Assembly (NCBI RefSeq): GCF_000421525.1
Contig: NZ_ATXE01000001.1
Span: 682,001 to 746,000 of the forward strand
Length of the DNA stretch: 64,000 nt
DNA from: Aestuariimicrobium kwangyangense DSM 21549
GTDB lineage: Bacteria > Actinomycetota > Actinomycetes > Propionibacteriales > Propionibacteriaceae
Direction of reading: 5' to 3'
The notes under the pieces are model-generated. The model had not been told where the DNA came from. It saw only the letters and a list, made by a program, of their open reading frames with translations, and searched no databases. Positions 1-9,250 of the stretch are shown piece by piece. The translations under genes and the position numbers were made by a program. How positions within the stretch are numbered: position 1 is the stretch's first letter; every line of letters starts with the position of its first letter.

Positions 1-490
1 CCCCCAGCGCGCCGGTGGCCGTCGAGACGAGCCAGCGGCGGTAGGTCCGGGGGCTGTGGGACTCGTCCAGTACGGCTTGGCGGGCATCATCGAGTGCCAG
101 TCGTCCCGAGGCGATGTCGGCGCCGATCCCTTCGAGGCGAGCGAGCCGCTGGTAGTCGGTCTCCCGCGAACGGACGGTGCGCAGCAGCGTGATGGGGTCC
201 TCGTCGTAACCGCGCTGGTGGGTCATGGTGACCGAGGTGAAGGTGACGTCGACATGGGCGGGAACGTGGTGGTGGTCGGCCACCAACAGCGCGATCGCGG
301 TGGCGTCCGCGGCCGAGGCACCCGCACCCAGTGACAACGAGGCGAGGCGGGTGGCGATGTCGAGCACCATCCGAGCCTGTCTGGCCTCCATCTGTCGCAG
401 CGTCTCGTCGTCGCTGCGAGCGGGCGTCTGGTCGCGCCCGGCTTGCCAGACGGCGCGAGCCCGGTCACGCCAGCCACGTGGGTCGCCCAT
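1..490 (-). CDS. Threonine/serine exporter ThrE family protein, N-terminal part (runs off left edge)
   Basis: The first 163 residues of a leftward gene are present; the rest lies outside the window. The translation starts MGDPRGWRDRARAVWQAG and contains the stretch RLASLSLGAGASAADATAI followed by FTSVTMTHQRGYDEDP. This resembles the cytoplasmic N-terminal half of ThrE/DUF1212 exporters, a family that exports threonine and serine (established for Corynebacterium ThrE). The membrane-spanning half is not visible here. The start ATG at 488-490 has a GGAGAG ribosome binding site just upstream. The following gene on the other strand is divergent, with 136 bp between them. Family placement is from motif likeness only, so substrate is an inference. 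Confidence 0.72.
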   Translation of the reverse strand, partial: MGDPRGWRDRARAVWQAGRDQTPARSDDETLRQMEARQARMVLDIATRLASLSLGAGASAADATAIALLVADHHHVPAHVDVTFTSVTMTHQRGYDEDPITLLRTVRSRETDYQRLARLEGIGADIASGRLALDDARQAVLDESHSPRTYRRWLVSTATGALG

Positions 491-626
491 CGTCGCTCTC
501 CTGTGGTCTGGGGATCGTGGCATCTGTGGCACGATCGGCCCACGTCGTGGACGGGGCCGGTGCGAGCCTGATGCTAGTGGTGCACCCCTTCGAGCGCATC
601 GGCGGCCCGCACCCTAGGGTCGAGTC

Positions 627-1403
627 ATGATTCATTCCCGCCTCGAATTGTTCAGCGAATCCCTCGGCATGTGCACCTCGGTGACGGTGCTGCTGCCCCA
701 GCGCACGAGCGGTCAGATCGGCATGGCGGGGGCGACCGCTGCCGGCCCGCCACCGGTGCTGTGGCTGCTGCACGGTGCCAGTGACGACGACACCATCTGG
801 CTGCGGCGCACCTCGATCGAGCGCTACGCCGCCGAGTACGGCCTGGCGGTGGTCATGCCCCATGCCGGTCTCAGCTTCTACTGCGACGAGGCGCGGGGGC
901 AGAAGTGGTGGACCTGGATCTCGCAGGAACTGCCAGCGGTTCTCGACGACACCTTCAAGCTGGCCACCGAGCGTGACCAGACCTTCGTCGCGGGGCTGTC
1001 GATGGGCGGGTTCGGAGCCTTCAAACTCGCCCTCAACCAGCCCGGACGATTCGCCGCCGCCGCCTCGCTGTCGGGGGCCCTGTGGAAGGCGAGCCCGGAT
1101 CTGCGCGAGCGCCTCGGCGAGTGGTACGACCGCATCTGGGGCGAGGCGGGTCTGCAGGTGGGCGGGGTGGACGACCTGGCTGGGCTGTTGGGATCGGCCG
1201 ACAAGAACTCCCTGCCGAAGCTGTGGACGACCTGCGGCACCGAGGACTTCCTCTACCAGGACAACCTGGACTTCGAGGCCGCTGCCGCCGCCGCCGGGGT
1301 GCCGCTCGAGATCGAACACCGGCCCGGTGGGCACGAGTGGGGGTACTGGGACCAAGCCATCCAGGACGTGCTCGCGTGGTTGCCCATCGAGAAGCTCGCC
1401 TGA
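627..1403 (+). CDS. Alpha/beta-hydrolase fold esterase (tributyrin-esterase/S-formylglutathione-hydrolase type)
   Basis: A 258-residue hydrolase without signal peptide, so probably cytoplasmic. The nucleophile elbow GLSMGG places the catalytic serine at S125. GTEDF (D207) and GGHEW (H236) give the rest of the triad, and WLLHG near residue 48 supplies the oxyanion region. This order and the length match the putative-esterase family that contains tributyrin esterases and S-formylglutathione hydrolases. The natural substrate cannot be read from the sequence. A TAGGGT hexamer at 614-619 lies only 7 nt before the ATG, which suggests a leaderless transcript. It is followed by a secreted glycosidase-like gene, 117 bp away on the same strand. 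Confidence 0.8.
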   Translation: MIHSRLELFSESLGMCTSVTVLLPQRTSGQIGMAGATAAGPPPVLWLLHGASDDDTIWLRRTSIERYAAEYGLAVVMPHAGLSFYCDEARGQKWWTWISQELPAVLDDTFKLATERDQTFVAGLSMGGFGAFKLALNQPGRFAAAASLSGALWKASPDLRERLGEWYDRIWGEAGLQVGGVDDLAGLLGSADKNSLPKLWTTCGTEDFLYQDNLDFEAAAAAAGVPLEIEHRPGGHEWGYWDQAIQDVLAWLPIEKLA

Positions 1404-1520
1404 ACACGCCCCTGTGACCGGGCGAGCGAATCCGCCGAATCGGGGGCCCATGGCCCCCCGGCGTGTTTCGCTGGGCGAATCCGCTCCGCAGGGAGCGGTC
1501 CGACTCCCGGAAGGTTCGCC

Positions 1521-3170
1521 ATGTCCCCCCACGGTTCCCTGCCGTCCCGAGATCCTCTGCTGCCCGGCTCCGCACTGTCGCGGCGCTCGCTCATCAGCGC
1601 CGCCGCGGTCGGTGCCGCGGCCAGTTCCCTCGCTCTCAGCCAGACTCGGACGGCGGCAGCAGCTCCGCCGTCCGATCCGGCCGCCGTCACCCCGGGTGAC
1701 CCCTACGGCGCCGGCACCGACCCCCACCTGCGCAAGTTCGACCTGCGCGCGATGTGGGTCGCGACCGTCGCCAACATCGACTTCCCCTCCAAGCGGGGCC
1801 TCTCCGCCGACCAGATGAAGGCGGAACTGGTGGCCTGGCTCGACCTGGCCCGAGCCTCGAACCACAACGCTGTGGTCTACCAGGTTCGTCCCACGGCCGA
1901 CACCTTCTGGCCCAGCGCCCTGGAGCCGTGGTCACACTGGCTGACGGGCACCCAGGGGGTCGATCCCGGCTTCGACCCCCTGCAGTTCTGCATCGACGAG
2001 GCTCATGCGCGGGGCCTCGAGGTCCACGCCTGGTACAACCCCTTCCGGGTCGCCATGGACGAGGCCGGTTCGGCGCTCATCCCCAGCCACCCGGCGAGGG
2101 TGCATCCGGAGTGGACCATTCCCTACGGCGGCAAGCTCTACTACAACCCGGGGGTGCCCGAGGCGCGGCAGCACACCATCGACGTGATCATGGAGTCCGT
2201 CGCGGCCTACGACATCGACGCCGTGCACTTCGACGACTACTTCTACCCCTACCCGGTGGCGGGCAAGGTCTTCCACGACGAGGAGCAGTACGACCGGTAC
2301 GGCGACGGCCTGAGCCTGGCGGATTGGCGCCGATCGAACATCGACGACCTGGTCGTGCGGCTGGGCTGGGCCATCAAGGCCGTCAAGCCCACGGTGCAGT
2401 TCGGCATCTCGCCGTTCGCGGTGTGGCGCAATGTCGGGACCGACCCCGAGGGCTCGGACACCACGGCAGGTGCCCAGACCTATGACGACCTCTACGCCGA
2501 CACCCGTCGCTGGGTGCGTGAGGAACTGATCGACTACATCGCCCCGCAGATCTACTGGTCCCTCACCCTGGCGGCGGCCGAGTACGACAAGGTCGCCGAG
2601 TGGTGGCTCGAGCAGTGCGAGGGCAGGAACGTGCACCTCTACATCGGGCAGGCGACCTACAAGGTCGGGGTCAACTTCGACCCGCCGTGGAAGGACCCGC
2701 TCGAACTCAACCGGCACCTCGAGTGGAATGCCCAGTACGGGTCGCGGATCGGCGGGAACATGTACTTCTCCGCCAAGGACGTGCGCGCCAACCGGCTGGA
2801 CGCCACCGGCATCGTCAACCGCACCTGGTACTCCAAGCCGGCGCTGACCCCACGTTCACCCTGGCTGGACGCCGTGGCCCCGCCGACCCCCCAGCGCGCC
2901 TGGTTGTTGCCGGGCGGCCGGATGAACGTGCTGTACGGGTCACCCGAGGCGACATCCGTGCTCGTGTACCGGCTGCCGGAGGGGGTGGCGGCCACGCCGA
3001 CCACCCTCGCGGACACCCAGTACCTCGCAGCCGTCGTGCCCGCGGTGCCGAACACACCGGACGAGCGGCTGCAGACCATCACCCTGCCGCCCTCGTCGAC
3101 CGGTGACCGCTGGTGGGTCAGCGTCGCCGATCGCTGCAGCAACGAGTCCGCGGCCGTACCTGCCAGCTGA
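1521..3170 (+). CDS. Secreted glycosyl-hydrolase-like protein, GHL10 (YngK-type) family
   Basis: A 549-residue exported protein. The N-terminus carries a twin-arginine-like signal (SRRSLISAAAVGAAA, residues 20-34) with an alanine-rich cleavage zone around residue 48. Residues about 73-430 match the GHL10/DUF187 family of glycosidase-like TIM barrels: RAMWVATVANIDFPS near residue 75, AWYNPFRVA near 171 and HFDDYFYPYP near 236, with the paired acidic residues typical of the active site. The last 110 residues look like a beta-sandwich domain. The family acts on carbohydrate polymers, possibly peptidoglycan-related or storage glycans, but the substrate is unknown. It converges with a leftward GH2 gene across a long inverted repeat. 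Confidence 0.78.
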   Translation: MSPHGSLPSRDPLLPGSALSRRSLISAAAVGAAASSLALSQTRTAAAAPPSDPAAVTPGDPYGAGTDPHLRKFDLRAMWVATVANIDFPSKRGLSADQMKAELVAWLDLARASNHNAVVYQVRPTADTFWPSALEPWSHWLTGTQGVDPGFDPLQFCIDEAHARGLEVHAWYNPFRVAMDEAGSALIPSHPARVHPEWTIPYGGKLYYNPGVPEARQHTIDVIMESVAAYDIDAVHFDDYFYPYPVAGKVFHDEEQYDRYGDGLSLADWRRSNIDDLVVRLGWAIKAVKPTVQFGISPFAVWRNVGTDPEGSDTTAGAQTYDDLYADTRRWVREELIDYIAPQIYWSLTLAAAEYDKVAEWWLEQCEGRNVHLYIGQATYKVGVNFDPPWKDPLELNRHLEWNAQYGSRIGGNMYFSAKDVRANRLDATGIVNRTWYSKPALTPRSPWLDAVAPPTPQRAWLLPGGRMNVLYGSPEATSVLVYRLPEGVAATPTTLADTQYLAAVVPAVPNTPDERLQTITLPPSSTGDRWWVSVADRCSNESAAVPAS

Positions 3171-3176
3171 CCGAAC

Positions 3177-3248
3177 CCGGAAACTCGTCGCCAGTCGACG
3201 TCCGAATCCCCAGAGGGGGTCAGGGACGAACGGGCGACGAGTTTCCGG
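3177..3248. terminator. 16-bp perfect inverted repeat between convergent genes
   Basis: CCGGAAACTCGTCGCC at 3177-3192 is repeated exactly in inverse orientation at 3233-3248. The 40-nt spacer holds its own small CCCC-AGA-GGGG dyad. It sits 6 bp after the stop of the GHL10 gene and 53 bp before the end of the GH2 gene. A bidirectional terminator fits the position, but there is no T-run and the loop is long. Confidence 0.5.
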
Positions 3249-3301
3249 CTCCTGGGTCCATCTGCGTGGTTCTTGGGGCCTGTCTGCGTGGCCCAAGTCG
3301 C

Positions 3302-5713
3302 TCACTGTCCGACCGTGACCGTCACCACCTGGTCCAGAGCGTTGAGACGGACGGTCCCGGCGCCGCGCACGTACACCGCGAGGCGTCCGTGGTGTGTCCG
3401 ACGCCACGGCTCCCGGTAGGCCGTCGTGTCGGACAGGTTGCCGCTGTCGAGACCGAGCAGCTCAGCACCCTCGACCTCCACGGTCACCACCGGCTCGTGA
3501 TCCTCGGAGGGGTCGGAGGGCCCTGACCCCGCGCCCGTGACGGCTGGGCGGCCCTGGTCGTCAATCACCTCGCACAACAACTGGTGCACGTCCGAGACCC
3601 CGGCCACGTCGGCGACGAGCGGGGCGAGGTCGTCCGGTGCTGACCACGTCGTCACCCGCAGGGAGGCCGGAGCCCCGGCCGACACCAGTTCGTCGGTCAG
3701 CTCCTCGTCACCGGCCACATCCCCCCCAGTGGCTCGCGCCACCACGCGCAGCGCTCCCGATGCGGGCACGGCGCGCCCGAGATGGTGCCCACGGGTCTCG
3801 TCGAAGACCAGCTCGACCGGTTCACCACCGCAGGTCACCTCGATCGAGTCCGCATTGGTGAAGACGGCCACCTCGACCTCGTCGGTGCCGACCCAGTCAC
3901 GCCCGAAGGGACGCTGCCAGTCCTCCCCGTCAGCGATCGGGCGTGAGGCCAGGCGGACGACGGGCTGCTCACTCCACCAGCTGCGACGCAGGTGCCACCG
4001 CTCCTTGGGGAAGCCGGCGGTCGTCATCAGGCCGGCGGGGGAGCCGTGGCTCGGCCAGCCGTGGGTCTCACCCAGGTAGTCGATGCCGGTCCACAGGAAC
4101 TGTCCGGCCACGAACTCCTGGTCGACGACGGCCCGCCACTCCGCCCATCCGTGCCCGTTCTCGGAACCGACCAACGGTTGGTCTGGGAAGCGCGGGTGGT
4201 CGTCGGCGTAGAGATGTTCCTTGTAGTTGTAGCCGATCAGGTCGAGCCGATCGAGCAGCCCCGTGCGGCTGGAGAGTTCCGGGAACGCCGCCGCCAGGGT
4301 CACCGGTCGCGAAGGATCGGTGCGGCGCACGATGTCGATGAGCTCGTTGGCCAGCGTGGTGAGTCGGCGGGTGTCGGGCCGGCTGGGGTCGTACGCCCGC
4401 TCGGCGGCCGGCTTGTTGGCGTCGTTGTTGCCCGTCATCTCGGCGAACAGCGGGTTCGCGTAGGGGTCATTGGGGTAGTCGATCTCGTTGCCGATGCTCC
4501 AGGCGATCACCGAGGGGTGCAGCTTGTTGACCTCGATCATCGCCACCAGGTCACGCTCGTGCCAGGCCGGGTAGTCGTGGGCATAGCCCTCGTGCTTGGG
4601 CGGGTACACGTTGTGTCCCTGCCACCACTTGTTCTTCGGGTTCTCCCACTCGTCGAAGGCCTCGTCGATCACGAAGAACCCGAGCAGGTCGCACAGGTCG
4701 TACAGCTCGGGGGCGTGGGGGTTGTGCGCCATTCGCACGGCATTGCAGCCTGCCTCGCGCAACGTCAGCAGGCGCCGCAGCCACACCTCGGTGGGCACGG
4801 CGACGCCCAGGTTGCCGGCGTCCTCGTGCAGGCAGACCCCCTTGAGCAGGCGCGGCTCACCGTTGATCGAGAAACCGTGGTCGGGGTCGAAGGCAAAGGT
4901 GCGCAGGCCCACCACCTCGACCCGCCGGTCGATTTCAACCCCGTCGGCCGAGGTCACGGTGGTGGTCCAGCGGTGCAGGTGCGGGTGCTCGTCCGACCAC
5001 AACCGCGGCTCGCCGACCCGCTCGGTGCTGGTCAGTTCGGCCCGCTCGCCGGCGGCCAGGTCGAGTCGGTGTTCGCGGCTCGCGACCGTTCGGCCCTCGG
5101 CCGTGGTCAGGGTGTGCGCGACGACCACCCGCTGCGGCTGCAGGGAGTGGTTGACGACCGTCTGCATGAGGTCGACCACCGCGACGCCGGAGTCGGTGCT
5201 GGTGGTGGTGAGCATCGAGCCGTGCTCGGCCACCGAGACGGCGCCGTGTGCCTCGAGGGTCACCCGGCGCGTGATACCGGTGCCGTTGTACCAGCGGCAG
5301 TCGGCCAGGTCGCGGCGGTCAACACGCACCGCGATGACCAGGTCGTCATCGGGGGCGTACCCCAGGATCTCGGTGAGGTCGAACGAGAACTCGACCCAGC
5401 CGTTCGGACGACCGCCCAGGTGGTAGCCGTTCACCCAGACGTCGGCGTTCTTGTAGACCCCGCTGAAGACCAGGCGCAGGTGCTCCACCCCTGCGACCCC
5501 GAGCTGCGCGAGGGAGACGTGCGCGCGGTACCAGCCGATGCCGCCGGGCAGGTACCCGGTGCCGCTGGAGGCGGTGGGGTCGAAGTCCAGTTCGACGGCC
5601 CAGTCGTGGGGCACGCGGACGGGTCGGAACGCTGACTCGTCGGCATTCTTGCGGCTGGCCGCTGGGTCGTCACCGAGCAGGAAGAGCCAGTTCTCAACGG
5701 GGAGGGTGTGCAT
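3302..5713 (-). CDS. Glycoside hydrolase family 2 (beta-galactosidase/beta-glucuronidase type)
   Basis: An 803-residue cytoplasmic glycosidase with no signal peptide. Residues 1-150 form the sugar-binding jelly roll (PHDWAVELDFD at 35, GWYRAHVS at 60). An immunoglobulin-like domain follows, then the TIM barrel. WSIGNEIDYPND places the acid/base at E410 and GSENGHGW places the nucleophile at E518. Residues from about 600 on form C-terminal beta-sandwich domains. GH2 enzymes hydrolyse terminal beta-galactosides, glucuronides or mannosides; which one cannot be decided here. The start is chosen for AAGGA 8 nt upstream, and it overlaps the upstream YesL-like gene by 20 bp. It probably acts on sugar brought in by the adjacent ABC importer. 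Confidence 0.88.
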   Translation of the reverse strand: MHTLPVENWLFLLGDDPAASRKNADESAFRPVRVPHDWAVELDFDPTASSGTGYLPGGIGWYRAHVSLAQLGVAGVEHLRLVFSGVYKNADVWVNGYHLGGRPNGWVEFSFDLTEILGYAPDDDLVIAVRVDRRDLADCRWYNGTGITRRVTLEAHGAVSVAEHGSMLTTTSTDSGVAVVDLMQTVVNHSLQPQRVVVAHTLTTAEGRTVASREHRLDLAAGERAELTSTERVGEPRLWSDEHPHLHRWTTTVTSADGVEIDRRVEVVGLRTFAFDPDHGFSINGEPRLLKGVCLHEDAGNLGVAVPTEVWLRRLLTLREAGCNAVRMAHNPHAPELYDLCDLLGFFVIDEAFDEWENPKNKWWQGHNVYPPKHEGYAHDYPAWHERDLVAMIEVNKLHPSVIAWSIGNEIDYPNDPYANPLFAEMTGNNDANKPAAERAYDPSRPDTRRLTTLANELIDIVRRTDPSRPVTLAAAFPELSSRTGLLDRLDLIGYNYKEHLYADDHPRFPDQPLVGSENGHGWAEWRAVVDQEFVAGQFLWTGIDYLGETHGWPSHGSPAGLMTTAGFPKERWHLRRSWWSEQPVVRLASRPIADGEDWQRPFGRDWVGTDEVEVAVFTNADSIEVTCGGEPVELVFDETRGHHLGRAVPASGALRVVARATGGDVAGDEELTDELVSAGAPASLRVTTWSAPDDLAPLVADVAGVSDVHQLLCEVIDDQGRPAVTGAGSGPSDPSEDHEPVVTVEVEGAELLGLDSGNLSDTTAYREPWRRTHHGRLAVYVRGAGTVRLNALDQVVTVTVGQ

Positions 5714-6413
5714 GCGGGAGGTCCTTGGGAGGGTGGCGGGGGTCGGGGACGGACTCGAAGGTGTCGGGCCCCGGTTCGGGGAAGGCGCCGTAGCGGCGGA
5801 AGACCTGGACGAAGGTGATCGAGTTGAGGAACGCCACGGCGGCGAACCCGAAGGCCAGCCACGCGATGCCCCAACCCACGACGATCGGGTACCAGATCGA
5901 GACCATCACGGCGAGCACCGTGACCAAGGCCACGGTGAGGGACGAGATGGGGTGCCTCGCCGACAGACGGCGAGAGGTGTTGAGCACCTCGAGAGGGGTG
6001 TTCTCGAAGGTGGCCTGGTAGGGAAAGATGAACATCACCGTCGAGATCACCCGCACCCCGAACAGGATGACGGCGACCCACAGCGCCACCCGCACGGGGG
6101 TGGAGACGTTGAGGTTCTCGGCCACGACCCACCAGGCACCCACCACCGCGAGCAGACCCAGGCAGGCGAGGCCCAGGATCGTCCCCTGCTTGAGGTTCGC
6201 CCGGAACGTGTCGAGGTAGCGCTTCGAGACGGAGTCACACTCATCGGTGACCAGCCTCATGGCCGTGTCGTGCAGGGCCGTCAGGGAGGCGCCGAGGGTG
6301 ACGATCGGCAGCGAGGTGGCGATGAACAACAGGTTGAGGATCATCAGGTCGGCGAGCTTGCCGAGGAACCGCGAGAGCGGCGAGTACGGGCTGAACAGTG
6401 AGCTCACGGGCAT
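5694..6413 (-). CDS. YesL-family (DUF624) membrane protein
   Basis: A 239-residue membrane protein with about five hydrophobic segments. The N-terminus (residues 1-45, FLGKLADLMILNLLFIATSL followed by PIVTLGASLTALHDTAMRLV) is the signature of the YesL/DUF624 family. These proteins usually sit beside LplABC-type importers and polysaccharide-utilisation enzymes in Bacillus and actinobacteria, as here, and may help the importer or the glycosidase. No biochemical function is established that I know of. The final 30 residues are charged and proline-rich and lie in the region overlapping the GH2 start. Confidence 0.8.
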   Translation of the reverse strand: MPVSSLFSPYSPLSRFLGKLADLMILNLLFIATSLPIVTLGASLTALHDTAMRLVTDECDSVSKRYLDTFRANLKQGTILGLACLGLLAVVGAWWVVAENLNVSTPVRVALWVAVILFGVRVISTVMFIFPYQATFENTPLEVLNTSRRLSARHPISSLTVALVTVLAVMVSIWYPIVVGWGIAWLAFGFAAVAFLNSITFVQVFRRYGAFPEPGPDTFESVPDPRHPPKDLPHAHPPR

Positions 6414-6530
6414 CCGTCAGTCGGTGTGGACGAGGGGAGGTGACGAGACGAACCCGGGTGCGGGCCCCCGTCCAGCAAGGGGGAGGGCGCCGCACCCGGG
6501 TTCGGTCACGTCAGGCGGCGGGCAGGGGGC

Positions 6531-8102
6531 TCACTTGAGCTTCTTGTCGGTGGCCCACTTGTCCATGTCGGCCTGGATGGACTTCTTGGCGTCCTCGTAG
6601 CCGGCCTGCTTCAGCTTGTCGCGCATCTCGTTGATCGCCTTCTCGGGGTCGGCGAACTTGCCGTACTGCAGCTGCGGGATGTACTGCGAGAACACCGAAC
6701 CCATGGCTGCCAGGGTCGACTCGATCTGGGTCTTGTCGAAGATCAGCGTCGAGTACGGGTAGTCCTTGGCCATGCCGTCGAGTTCCTTGAACAGGGCCTC
6801 CTTGTTGGCGGGCTGGTTCACGCGCGGCAGCTCGAACTCGTCCATGCGACCGGCCCAGAAGTTGGTGCCGAGACCGTCCTTGGCGGGGTCGAACCCCTTG
6901 GGCTGGTCGATCTTCTTGTCGCTGGTCAGCACGTAGTCGGAGCCCTCGATGCCGAAGTTCATGAGGCGGTAGCACTCCTCGTCGTTGCGGATCAGGTCGT
7001 AGACCTTCAGCGCACGCTCGGGGTGCTTGGAGTTCGCCGCGACCGCCATGGCGCCGTGGGTCTTGATGTCACGGAAGATGTTCTTGTTCTCCTGACCGAA
7101 CCAGAACATCTTCGGGTTGGCATCGGGCTGGCGCGTGGCCATGGTGGTCTCGACGCCGAGGAAGGTCTGGGTGTGGTGCTGGTCGGCACCCGACAGACCG
7201 GCGAAGAACTCCTCGCGGGTGTCGCCGTCGTAGTTGAGGGCGTCCTCACGCCAGACGCCGATCTCGGCCCACTGCTTGGCGATCTTGGCGGCGGCGAGCA
7301 GTTCGTCCGACTCGGCGTACCAGGAACCGACGGTGTAGGGGTCGGCAGCGGTCGTCTGGAAGGGGTAGTAGTTCCCGGCGCTGAGCTGCTGGATGGTCTG
7401 ACCATCGGTGTGGCCCTGCAGGTAGCCGGTGAGCGGGGTCTCGTTCGCCCCGGCGACGTCCCACGGGAAGGCCTTCTTCTGGTTCTGCTTGACCCAGGTG
7501 AAGTAGGTGGTGAGCTCGTCCCACTTGGTGATGGTGCCGTCGGGGATGCCGGCCGCCTTGGCCCAGTCGCCACGGTAGAAGTAACCGTGGTTCGTCCACT
7601 GGGTGTAGTTGTCCTCGGGCATGAAGTAGATCTTCCCGTCGGGAAGCTTGCACAGGTCCCAGTCGCCCTTCTTGTTGACCTGCTCCCAGGTCTTGGGCGC
7701 ATTGGCCTTGAGGATCTCTTCGTCGAGCGCGTAGAAGGCACCCTTCTGGGCGTTCTCCCAGCCGAACAGCCAGTCGGTGGCGGTCGTGATCAGGTCGATC
7801 TTCGAGTCGCCCGACAGCAGCTGGACGTTGTACTGGGTCTGCCAGTCGGCCCACTCGACGTAGTAGAGGTCGAGGGTGGCGTTGGCCTTCTTGGTCAGGA
7901 TCGGGTTCAGCTTGGCCAGCATCTTCTGGTAGCGGCCGTTGGTGGGCTTGTCGCCGAGCACCAGCATGGTGATCTTGACGGGAGCGCCACCGGTCGGGTC
8001 TGAGCTGGCGGTGTCCTTGCTGCAAGCGGCCAGGCCGGCGGCTGCGGCGACAGCGGCGACCGAACCGAGCACGGCCCGGCGAGAGAGTGCGGAGTTGAAC
8101 AT
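6531..8102 (-). CDS. Lipoprotein sugar-binding protein of an LplA/YtcQ-type ABC importer
   Basis: A 523-residue lipoprotein. SRRAVLGSVAAV plus the lipobox LAACSK places the lipidated cysteine at C27. The body is a family 1 solute-binding fold; the C-terminal third resembles the DUF3502 extension of LplA/YtcQ-type proteins. It should capture an oligosaccharide outside the cell and deliver it to the two permeases encoded upstream. The start ATG has AAGGGA 6 nt before it. Longer in-frame starts would invade the promoter-proximal permease. Ninety-one bases separate it from the upstream permease. No ATPase gene is present, so a shared MsiK-type ATPase elsewhere is likely (known for this transporter class). 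Confidence 0.88.
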   Translation of the reverse strand: MFNSALSRRAVLGSVAAVAAAAGLAACSKDTASSDPTGGAPVKITMLVLGDKPTNGRYQKMLAKLNPILTKKANATLDLYYVEWADWQTQYNVQLLSGDSKIDLITTATDWLFGWENAQKGAFYALDEEILKANAPKTWEQVNKKGDWDLCKLPDGKIYFMPEDNYTQWTNHGYFYRGDWAKAAGIPDGTITKWDELTTYFTWVKQNQKKAFPWDVAGANETPLTGYLQGHTDGQTIQQLSAGNYYPFQTTAADPYTVGSWYAESDELLAAAKIAKQWAEIGVWREDALNYDGDTREEFFAGLSGADQHHTQTFLGVETTMATRQPDANPKMFWFGQENKNIFRDIKTHGAMAVAANSKHPERALKVYDLIRNDEECYRLMNFGIEGSDYVLTSDKKIDQPKGFDPAKDGLGTNFWAGRMDEFELPRVNQPANKEALFKELDGMAKDYPYSTLIFDKTQIESTLAAMGSVFSQYIPQLQYGKFADPEKAINEMRDKLKQAGYEDAKKSIQADMDKWATDKKLK

Positions 8103-8193
8103 GTGGGTTCCCTTGGGGGTAGTGGTGGTTGGGTCGGTTGGTGGTCGGGACGGACGGGGACGAGCGGGTGGTGCGAGGTGAACGGCGTTTCGG

Positions 8194-9222
8194 TCAGCCC
8201 TTGACGGCGCCGACGGTGATGCCGCTGACGAAGTACTTCTGGACGAACGGGTAGAGCAGGATGATCGGACCGGTGGCGACGACGGCACTGGCCATCTTGA
8301 GGGTGTTGCTGGGCAGGTCTGTGATGGTGACGTTGGCGCCCGCCACCGAGGTGCGCAGGGCATTGGCGGTGTTGATGATGTTGTAGAGGTAGTACTGCAG
8401 TGGCTTGAACTCGACAGTGCTGCCGAGGTAGAGCGAGGACAGGTACCACTCGTTCCAGTAGCCCAGGGCCAGGAAGAGGCCGATGGTGGCCAGGGCGGGC
8501 TTGAGCATCGGCAACACCAACTGCGCGAAGATGCGGAAGTCACCGGCGCCGTCGATCTTGCCTGACTCGATCACCTCGTAGGGCACCGAGCGGGCGAAGT
8601 TCTTCATCAGGATGATCAGCCACGGCGACAGCAGCAGTTGCAGGAACACCGCGAGGTAGTTGCCGCGAAGCCCCAGCGTGACCGCCACCCACAGGTAGGT
8701 CGGGGCCAGGCCCGCCGAGAAGAGGGTGGTGAAGTAGATGAAGAACGAGATGTGGTTGCGCAGCGGGAAGTCCTTGCGCTGCAGCGCGTAGCCGGTCATC
8801 GCCGTGATCGCCAGGCCCAGGGCCGAACCGGCGACCGTCATGATCACGGTCACGGCGTACGACCCGAGGATCTGCCGCGGCGAGCGGAAGATCAGTTGGT
8901 AGGCCTCGGTGGAGAACCCACGGGGGAGCAGGCTGAAGCCGTGCTCCATGATCTTCGACTCCTGCGAGAACGAGGCCGACACGATCAGCAGGAAGGGCAG
9001 GGCGCACAGCAGGGCGAACACCCCCACGACGGCGTACGAGATGGATCGCAGCGCCACCTCTGAGTTGTCGAGCTTCATCTTGCGCGGCGCGCCGGGAAGG
9101 GTCGTCCCGGTGAGATCGGGGGTCTCCAGGCTCGGTCCCCCGGGGACTGCCCCGGCGGCTGCGGGAACTCCGGCCCCGGGCAGGGCACCTCCGGTCGCTG
9201 GACCGGTCACGTTGGTGGTCAT
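8194..9222 (-). CDS. ABC importer permease (LplC/YtcP type)
   Basis: A 342-residue inner-membrane permease. About 60 polar, proline/glycine-rich residues precede six transmembrane segments. The cytoplasmic EAA-like loop for the ATPase reads VIESGKIDGAGDFRIF, and the C-terminus GAVKG is typical of LplC/YtcP permeases. It pairs with the LplB-type permease immediately upstream to form the membrane channel for the LplA-like binding protein. The start ATG has GAGGAG 8 nt upstream, and 28 bp separate it from the preceding gene, so they are one operon. Confidence 0.88.
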   Translation of the reverse strand: MTTNVTGPATGGALPGAGVPAAAGAVPGGPSLETPDLTGTTLPGAPRKMKLDNSEVALRSISYAVVGVFALLCALPFLLIVSASFSQESKIMEHGFSLLPRGFSTEAYQLIFRSPRQILGSYAVTVIMTVAGSALGLAITAMTGYALQRKDFPLRNHISFFIYFTTLFSAGLAPTYLWVAVTLGLRGNYLAVFLQLLLSPWLIILMKNFARSVPYEVIESGKIDGAGDFRIFAQLVLPMLKPALATIGLFLALGYWNEWYLSSLYLGSTVEFKPLQYYLYNIINTANALRTSVAGANVTITDLPSNTLKMASAVVATGPIILLYPFVQKYFVSGITVGAVKG

Positions 9223-9250
9223 CGCTTGCTCCTCAGTTCCTGGTTCCCGC

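Noticed and set aside
465-1865. 466-codon minus-strand open frame over the esterase
   Set aside because: High-GC shadow frame. The esterase on the plus strand has a complete catalytic triad.
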